A stretch of 64,000 nucleotides of DNA from Adiantum capillus-veneris (lineage: Eukaryota; Streptophyta; Polypodiopsida; Polypodiales; Pteridaceae): positions 102,621,087 through 102,685,086 of the forward strand of contig CM043966.1 of the NCBI GenBank assembly GCA_014529385.2. The letters are read 5' to 3'. Of this stretch, positions 58,112 through 64,000 are shown one piece after another (the stretch's first letter is position 1; each line of letters starts with the position of its first letter). A program made the translations under genes and the position numbers. The notes under the pieces were generated by a model that saw nothing but the letters and a program-made list of their open reading frames with translations, had not been told where the DNA came from and did not search any database.

Positions 58112-58843
58112 ATGGCTGGATCAAAGGACACTGCTCTTTACAATATCAAGAAGCTGGATGGAACCAATTTCCCATTGTGGAAGAAGCAGATTTGGCACGT
58201 GTTGGTATAAAAGAAGCAGATAAAACCTATAAAGCTCAAGGGGATAAAACCAAAAGATATGGACGAAGATGAATGGAGCGAAATGGATGAATTGGCACTT
58301 TCTACCATTATGCTGACTTTGGCAGAAAGCGTTTACTTCAATGTAGCAGACGAGATGCCAGCTTATCAAGCATGGTTAAAGCTGAGTGATCTTTATGAGA
58401 AGCAGAGTGCAACTTCACAGGTATACTGGCTTAAGAAGCTTGTTGACTTGAAGATGAAAGAAGGGACACCTATGTCCAATCATGTGAATGAATTCAACAC
58501 AATCTATAGTCAGTTGTCAGCTCAAGGTGTCAAGTTTGATGAACCTGTTAGAGCTATGTTCCTGTTGATCACTTTGCCAGAAAGTTGGGACACTTTTCGC
58601 ACAGCTTTGAGTAATTCTGCACCTCCAGATGGTTTGAACATAGCAGGTGTAGAAGGAATTCCGCTTACTGAAGAAACCAATAGAAAGACAATGGACAAAG
58701 GCAAAGGAACAACCTTAGTTGTCAGGGGAAGGACCAAAGAAAAGTACAAAGGTGGAAAGAGGAATCAGTCTCGTAGCAAGTCCCGCAGTGCTAAAGGCAA
58801 GAGTGACATAGAATGCTACCATTGTGGCAGAAGGGTCACATGA
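58112..58843 (+). pseudogene. Copia-1 gag: capsid and zinc knuckle, two lesions
   Basis: ATG at 58112 gives AGSKDTALYNIKKLDGTNFP then LWKKQIWHVLV, the usual copia gag N-terminus (L.GTNF..W). Codon 33 is TAA (58208-58210), probably from CAA. The frame then continues: ELALSTIMLTLAESVYFNV, AWLKLSDLYEKQSATSQ, LKKLVDLKMKEGTPMSNHVN and LLITLPESWDTFRTALS, matching the UBN2-type capsid. A basic region precedes the knuckle, which begins CYHCG in this frame; its second half (KGHMKRDC) is in the pol frame. The protein would coat the element RNA in virus-like particles. Confidence 0.9.
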
Positions 58844-61800
58844 AAAGAGACTGCAGAGAATGGAAAGCAGAAAAAGGCAAAGAGAAAGCTGAAGACCATG
58901 GTGAGAAGAACAAGTCCTCAGTGAAGATTCAAGAAATAAATGTGACAAACACTGTTGCAGAGGATGACAGTATAGTGTCAGGAGACATCTACTTCTTGAA
59001 GAATACAATGGACTCAGCTCTTCTTACAGCATCTGATGGAAATGCACTGAGTGACTGGATTATAGACTCAGGGGCATCACTTCATGTGTCTCCAAACAAG
59101 GAGTGGTTTACCTCTTATGTGACCACTAAAGATCATGTTCGGCTAGGCAATGGGCAGACATGTGAGATCTTAGGTGTTGGAGATGTTCAATCGAAGTTTC
59201 AGAATGGCTCTTCTTTCACGCTGAAGAATGTGAGACATGTTCCCGCAATTACAAAGAGCTTGATCAGCACAGGTTTACTTGATGATGCTGGCTACGTCAC
59301 CACTTTTGGACAGAACATGTGGAAGATATCCAAGGGTTCTATGACAGTAGCACATGGAGTAAAGTCTGGAGGACTTTACATGATTTATGTATCAAATGTC
59401 TCTAAAAATGTAATCAATGTAACCGAGCAGCCGAACGTTTCTTTGTGGCATAGCCGGTTAGGACATATGTCCAAGAAGGGAATGGAAATCTTGTCTCGTT
59501 CTGGTTATTTGCCTGGCTTTTCATTTAATGATTTTGAATTCTGTGAACATTGTCTGTATGGTAAGCAAACACAGCAGCCACATAAGCATAGAAGTAGTAG
59601 AAGAGATACACAGTTGGCACTTGTTCATAGTGATTTGTGTGGACCTATGCCTAACCTATCTCTAGGGGGAGCTTCTTACTTTATGACATTTATAGATGAT
59701 TACTCGAGGAAAGTATGGGTTTACTTTCTCAAGCACAAGGATGAAGCGTTTAGTGTTTTCAAAACGTTTGTAACACTTGTGGAGAATCAGAGTGGCAAGA
59801 AGCTTAAATGCTTACGCACTGACAATGGTGGAGAGTATGTTTCAAAGGCCTTTCAGGACTTTTGTGAGTCAAAAGGTATAAAACGTGAACTTACTGCTCC
59901 TTACAATCCTCCTCAAAATGGTGTTGCTGAGAGGATGAATAGGACCATACAAGAGAAGGTCAGAAGTATGTTGTCTAATGCACAGCTGCCAAATGGGTTT
60001 TGGGCTGAAGCTATATCAACAGCTGTTCATCTTGTAAATAGATCTCCTAGCAAGGTTTTGCAGAAGGATTCAGTGCCAGAGATGGTATGGTCAGGCAAAA
60101 TGCCCTCATACAAGCATCTCAGAGTCTTTGGCTGTGAGGCATATACTCACGTTCCAAAGGAATTTAGGAACAAACTTGAGCTAAAGAGTAGAAAGTGCAT
60201 CTTTCTAGGCTATGGTAATTCTGGTGAGATGGGGTACAGACTTTGGGATCCCGAATCCAGAAAGGTTGTCCGCAGCAATGATGTTCACTTTAATGAATCC
60301 AAATATCATTCTAAACCAGAGAGGGTTGAGGAGATTAGAAGAGTTGTCTTCCAAGAAGATGGACCTGCACGTGCAAGACAAAATGTCAGGGCTCAAGAGG
60401 AGCAAGGACAGGATAGAGTGGAACCACAGGTTGTGGCTAATCCTGAGCCACCTATTGTGCGTAGATCTGGACGTGTCACGCGACCTCCTGATAGGTTTGT
60501 TCCATCTATGAACTATGTCATGTTGACTGATTGCAATGAGCCTTCATGTTACAAGGAAGCAGTGCAAATGAAGGACTCCGGGAATTGGCAATTGGCCATG
60601 CAGTCAGAGATGACAGCTCTGCATAAAAACAAGACATGGAAGCTAGTTAAATTACCACAGGGCAAAAAGGCTCTACCTTGTAAATGGGTTTACAGGTATA
60701 AGATCACCGCTCATGATAGTCAGCCAAAGTACAAAGCAAGGCTTGTTGCCAAGGGCTTTAAACAAGAACAAGGCATTGACTTTGATGAAGTCTTCTCTCC
60801 GGTGGTCAAGATGACTACATTGAGATGCTTTCTTGCATTGGTTGCCATATTAGATTTGGTGTTGCACCAAATGGATGTCAAGACAACATTCTTGCATGGT
60901 GATTTAGATGTGGAAATTTACATGCAGCAGCCAGAAGGGTTTGTTGAGAAAGGCAAGGAAGATTGGGTATGCCAGTTGTTAATGAGTCTTTATGGCTTAA
61001 AACAATCACTGAGGGCATGGTACCATAAATTCCACAAGTTTATGCTTTCTCAAGGCTACAAACGTAGTGAGTTCGATCACTGTCTATATACAAAGAAGGC
61101 TAAGGATGGTAGTTGGATGATCCTTATTTTGTATGTGGATGACATGTTGATTGTTGGCAAGAACTTGGAAGAAATTTCAGCTTTGAAGTCAAAGATGGCA
61201 AAATCGTTTGACATGAAAGACATGGGTGAGGCAAGTCATATACTTGGTATGCGCATTGAGAGAGACAGATCAAAGAAGTTTATTTGGTTATCTCAAACAG
61301 AGTATATTGACAAGGTTTTGCAACGTTTCAATATGGAGAAGGGAAAGGCACTGAGTGTTCCATTGCCACCATATGTGAAACTTAGAAAACAAGATTGTCC
61401 TGTGTCTGAGGAAGAACAGGCTGAAATGGATAAGATTCCATATGCGTCTGCAGTGGGTAGTTTGATGTATGCAATGATTGCTACTCGCCCAGACATTGCA
61501 TTTGCAGTGGGAGTAGTAAGTTGATACATGTCAAACCCAGGCAAGAAACATTGGGAGGCAGTGAAAGGAATATTGAGATACCTGAAAGCTACAAAGAGTA
61601 TGCGTATATGCTATGGGAGTCAGGAGCTAAGTGTAAAGGGTTTTACAGACTCAGATTATGCAGGTGACTTAGACAACCGAAGGTCTACGTCAGGGTATGT
61701 CTTTACATTGGCTGGTGGAGCAGTATCATGGCGTTCTAGATTACAAGATTGTGTTACTCAGTCTACTACAGAGGCTGAATATGTTGCAGCATCAGAGGCA

Positions 61801-62091
61801 TGCAAAGAATCAATTTGGCTTAATCGACTAGTAACAGATTTGGGAATCAAAGAAGAGATGCCTGTGTTATATTGTGATAGTCAAAGTGCTATACAATTGG
61901 CTCGCAATCCAGTTTATCACTCAAAGACAAAGCATGTGGATGTGAAGTATCATTTCATCAGGGAAATGCTCGAGGATAAGCAACTTCAGCTTGTCAAAGT
62001 TCACACCACAGAAAATCCTGCTGATCTACTTACAAAAGGACTTCCCTCAGAGAGCTTTGCGCATTTTCGCAAGCAGTTAGGTGTAGGGTAG
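58813..62091 (+). pseudogene. Copia-1 pol: protease, integrase, RT, RNase H (one in-frame stop)
   Basis: 903 codons are open to TGA at 61522, then 188 more in the same frame to TAG at 62089. Protease: WIIDSGASLHVSPN (about 59057). Integrase: HSRLGHMSKKG and CEHCLYGKQ (HHCC zinc), then VHSDLCGPM, FIDDYSRKVWVYF, RTDNGGEYVS and APYNPPQNGVAERMNRT, giving the D, D, E triad. RT: KWVYRYKI, ARLVAKGFKQEQGIDFDEVF, and YVDDMLIVG (about 61135). RNase H: DSDYAGDLDNRRSTSGYVF, STTEAEYVAASEA and HVDVKYHFIREM. All catalytic blocks are present. The TGA is probably CGA mutated at a CpG. The order is PR-INT-RT-RH, as for Ty1/copia. Confidence 0.93.
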
Positions 62092-62167
62092 TACATCACT
62101 TCTCTACATCTCTTGTATATTAGCTTGTATAGTAGCTTCTCTCACACTTAAAGTACCACATTGGACT

Positions 62168-62180
62168 TTAAGTGGGAGGT
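62168..62180 (+). other. Copia-1 polypurine tract
   Basis: TTAAGTGGGAGGT immediately before the 3' LTR, the plus-strand primer site. Nearly the same tract precedes the LTR of element C. Confidence 0.85.
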
Positions 62181-62372
62181 TGTTGGGGTATAAAGCCCAA
62201 TGTGGTCGCCCAGGTAAGTGGGCGGGCCACCAGGTATGTACACATATTCTTTTGTAAAAACCTAATAAGAACTCACTATGCTCTACACATTACAGTAGAG
62301 CGACTTCACCATATCGTCGTGCTCTTCTTCTCACACTCTCTCTCGCGTCGCACTTCCGCTCGTACTCCTTCA
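62181..62372 (+). repeat. Copia-1 3' LTR
   Basis: 192 bp, six differences from the 5' LTR by eye, followed by TCCGA. Confidence 0.95.
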
Positions 62373-62932
62373 TCCGAGACCCTCAAAGTCATACACAACC
62401 TCTCCCAAGCTGCTAGCTCGACTTCATGCACAATAGCATGGCTGCCTCCGATCCTGTCAGAAGGGTCCTCCAACATGTTGAAGTCCCCTCCTACACACCA
62501 CTGGTCAACCTGTGGCAAAGACTCAACAATCTGTGACCAAAACTCTGTATGAGCACTCGCCACATTGGGCGCATAGATGTTCAGGAAACCCACAAGGCCA
62601 CCCTGAACCTGCATAGTAATCCACTGAGCCCTGCCTGGCACAATAATCCCTCTGTCCACAATGGCCTGCTGCAATGAGTCCGCAATAGTCATACATACCC
62701 CACCCTGGATGCCTCCAGGTCCAAAAGCAGCTGACCAAAAGGTATCATAACGTCCACGCAAAATCTGACCACATCGCCGAATGCGGCTCTTAGACAAATG
62801 GTGCTCCTGAAGCATAAGGAGATCAATCTCTCCTCCCACAAGGCAACGCTGAAGCTCCTGACGCAATCGGCCCCGCTGTCGCTGAAACTGGGGCCCACCT
62901 AGTCGCTGCATGTTCCACGAGAGGATCCTCAT
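62373..62932 (-). pseudogene. LINE-3 ORF2 start: endonuclease N-terminal part
   Basis: ATG at 62932-62930. Blocks: MRILSWNMQRLGG (the WN metal-binding start), LLMLQEHHLSKSRI (catalytic E), GPGGIQGGVCMTIA, NIYAPN and WCVGGDFNMLEDPSDRIGG. This is the order of an APE-type endonuclease. The frame is open to the Copia-1 insertion, after which the domain resumes at 56897. Before the insertion the enzyme would have nicked DNA for target-primed reverse transcription. Confidence 0.9.
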
Positions 62933-63906
62933 GGGGAACGAGAGAGAACAGATGTTGCCACAGCAGCAAGACGGGCTATCTTTGAGGCTGGCTTGGATGG
63001 GGAGTAATCCGCATCCGAGCGTCCTCTAGATAGGCGAGACTGCAGTGAGTGCCCGGTCCAAGCCCAAGCAGAGCGAGCCGTGCGTAAAGCAACCTCCTCT
63101 GTCGAGGAGTCCTCATGAATGTATACATAGCAAGGCAAACACTGCGTATCAGCAAAAAAGTACACCACAATGTGTCTACATCCTGCTGAGTTTGGGGGTG
63201 TCACCGCAAACTTGGCCAGTGGCCACAAAGTCTGCACCAAATCTGTAACGCCAAGTTCTCCCATGTGGTGAGAGAACTCGAGAACCTGTGTATGCAACCA
63301 TCCCATGACTGAGTCGAGGGACCACTCTGTCTCAGTCCTACCACAGAGGGGGAAGGAGAAACCAACTGATGAGTCCAAGGCCTCTGTCCCCCTAGCGGCG
63401 AGGAACAAAGCGTGGACCCTGAAGCAGGCCGCCTCGTGTTTTGCTGCAGAATCGCCGAGAAAGCGAGTGAATCCGTAATCGAAGAAATCCCAGCAGCGTC
63501 GGTGGTCAATGCTCGTCAGACCACGAGGGCTAGCTGCAAGGGAAGATGTCTGAATCTGCAGAGGGGGCCGCAAGAAGGGCTGACCCTCTCTCGCTAGGCA
63601 ACTCGTGGAAAAGGCACTGCCAAGAGATCTCCTAGCCGCCGGCGAGGGACCAATCTCCTGAGTCGACTGTGGTACTGAAGCAGGAGGAGGGGGAGAAGGA
63701 GCTGGGGGGGGCAGAGGAGAAGAGAAGCGGGGTGGGGCGACAGGGACAGGGGGGCGAGGTGGGGAGTGGGTGGGAGCAGAGGGCGGGGGAGGGTATGAGG
63801 AGGAGGAGGGGAAATCTGAAGGCGGAGCGGCTGGCGTATGGGGCTCCTCCTGCTCAAGAGGACCAAAGCGGTTCCCCGTGGGAACCCACTGCTGCTGAGT
63901 AGGCAC
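62929..63906 (-). CDS. LINE-3 ORF1: proline-rich RNA-binding type protein
   Basis: 325 codons, intact. The N-terminal half is a low-complexity Pro/Ser/Ala region (residues about 25-110, PPPPSAPTHSPPRPPVPVAP). The C-terminal half is folded in appearance: RCWDFFDYGFTRFLGDS, ACFRVHALFLAARG, MGWLHTQVLEFSHHMGELGV and HIVVYFFADTQCLPCYVYI, then STEEVALRTARSAWAWTG. I do not recognise a named domain or a CCHC knuckle. Its place before an ORF2 with a 4-base ATGA overlap makes the ORF1 call secure. An upstream start is possible, because the frame stays open near the window end. Confidence 0.75.
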   Translation of the reverse strand: MPTQQQWVPTGNRFGPLEQEEPHTPAAPPSDFPSSSSYPPPPSAPTHSPPRPPVPVAPPRFSSPLPPPAPSPPPPASVPQSTQEIGPSPAARRSLGSAFSTSCLAREGQPFLRPPLQIQTSSLAASPRGLTSIDHRRCWDFFDYGFTRFLGDSAAKHEAACFRVHALFLAARGTEALDSSVGFSFPLCGRTETEWSLDSVMGWLHTQVLEFSHHMGELGVTDLVQTLWPLAKFAVTPPNSAGCRHIVVYFFADTQCLPCYVYIHEDSSTEEVALRTARSAWAWTGHSLQSRLSRGRSDADYSPSKPASKIARLAAVATSVLSRSP

Positions 63907-64000
63907 CTGAGGGCCACTCTGAGTGCCAGGCTCTCGCTGTGGCCCCTAGCGTCGATGGCCACGGGCCTGCTGCCACCCCTCCTCCGCTGGAGCCCTAGGC
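63907..64000 (-). other. LINE-3 5' region or upstream flank
   Basis: GC-rich. No duplication could be matched to the 3' flank at 52935-52946, so the 5' end may be outside the window. Confidence 0.4.

Larger units (their letters stand above)
56893..62377 (+). mobile_element. Copia-1: nearly intact Ty1/copia retrotransposon
   Basis: 5,475 bp with identical-length 192-bp LTRs (56898-57089 and 62181-62372) and a perfect TCCGA duplication (56893-56897 and 62373-62377). PBS for initiator tRNA-Met at 57092-57103; purine tract TTAAGTGGGAGGT just before 62181. By eye the LTRs differ at six positions (about 3%). One gag-pol frame starting at 58112 is broken by three lesions only: TAA (58208), a 1-base loss (about 58828) and TGA (61522). 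It is the youngest-looking element in the window, inserted in the LINE-3 endonuclease. Confidence 0.95.
52947..63960 (-). mobile_element. LINE-3: L1-like two-ORF LINE, interrupted by Copia-1
   Basis: On minus: ORF1 (63906-62929), ORF2 start (62932), endonuclease to 62373, Copia-1 insertion (56898-62372), then endonuclease end, reverse transcriptase and C-terminal domain to about 53000, with a poly(A) tail (minus A-run at 52947-52956). ORF1 and ORF2 overlap as ATGA. About 5.5 kb without the insertion. The 5' end may lie beyond the window. L1-clade membership rests on the poly(A) tail, the RT block order (RPITILNSAYKILAKAL, QTGFVKEHSILDNIF) and the zf-RVT-like end. Confidence 0.88.

Noticed and set aside
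58813-58860. Programmed ribosomal frameshift in Copia-1
   Set aside because: No slippery heptamer or clear downstream pseudoknot. Copia elements normally use one frame, so a 1-base deletion is simpler.
63669-63902. Glycine/glutamate-rich plus ORF
   Set aside because: Antisense shadow of the proline-rich N-terminus of LINE-3 ORF1.

Overview
This 64 kb window is a block of plant-type transposable elements. I found no host gene, rRNA or CRISPR array. The evidence for a land plant is: LTR elements with primer-binding sites (PBS) for initiator tRNA-Met and tRNA-Asp, Ty1/copia and Ty3/gypsy pol fragments, L1-like LINEs, and many long (GA)n microsatellites. The two-ORF LINEs and heavy nesting suggest a large repeat-rich genome, perhaps a fern or similar lineage. 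That last step is inference.

Layout. (1) 136-10182: LINE-1A, a non-LTR element whose 5' part is inverted (twin-priming type). It carries a hAT-like MITE (2218-2391) and a gag-only LTR element A1 (2556-9032, minus). A1 in turn holds an internally deleted sister copy in the opposite orientation, A2 (4804-6704, plus). (2) 10256-13211: a gypsy RNase H/integrase scrap, then mostly unassigned sequence. (3) 13212-31010: one 5'-truncated LINE (LINE-2A, minus) cut into four pieces by three minus-strand LTR elements. These are a 7.9 kb LARD-like element with tRNA-Asp PBS (13299-21242), a 5.9 kb non-coding element B (21746-27624), and a 2.8 kb copia-like gag-type element C (27964-30736). All three have 5-bp target-site duplications. 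(4) 31180-36180: LINE-1B, nearly full length (ORF1 plus ORF2), followed by a 3'-tail scrap (LINE-1C), a (GA)n/(GATA)n block and LINE-2B. (5) 37656-52946: old, degenerate gypsy and copia fragments on both strands. (6) 52947 to the window end: LINE-3, L1-like with ORF1 and ORF2, interrupted in its endonuclease by a nearly intact 5.5 kb copia element (56898-62372).

Relative ages follow from nesting. LINE-2A is older than its three LTR insertions, LINE-1A older than A1, A1 older than A2, and LINE-3 older than Copia-1. Most structure comes from who jumped into whom. The best observations are the paired opposite-orientation A copies with palindromic LTR tips and a conserved LTR hairpin, a stem-loop shared by the 3' ends of two LINE families, an ATGA stop/start overlap between ORF1 and ORF2 in two LINE families, and three LTR families that lack recognisable pol. 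I see no convincing new cellular system.
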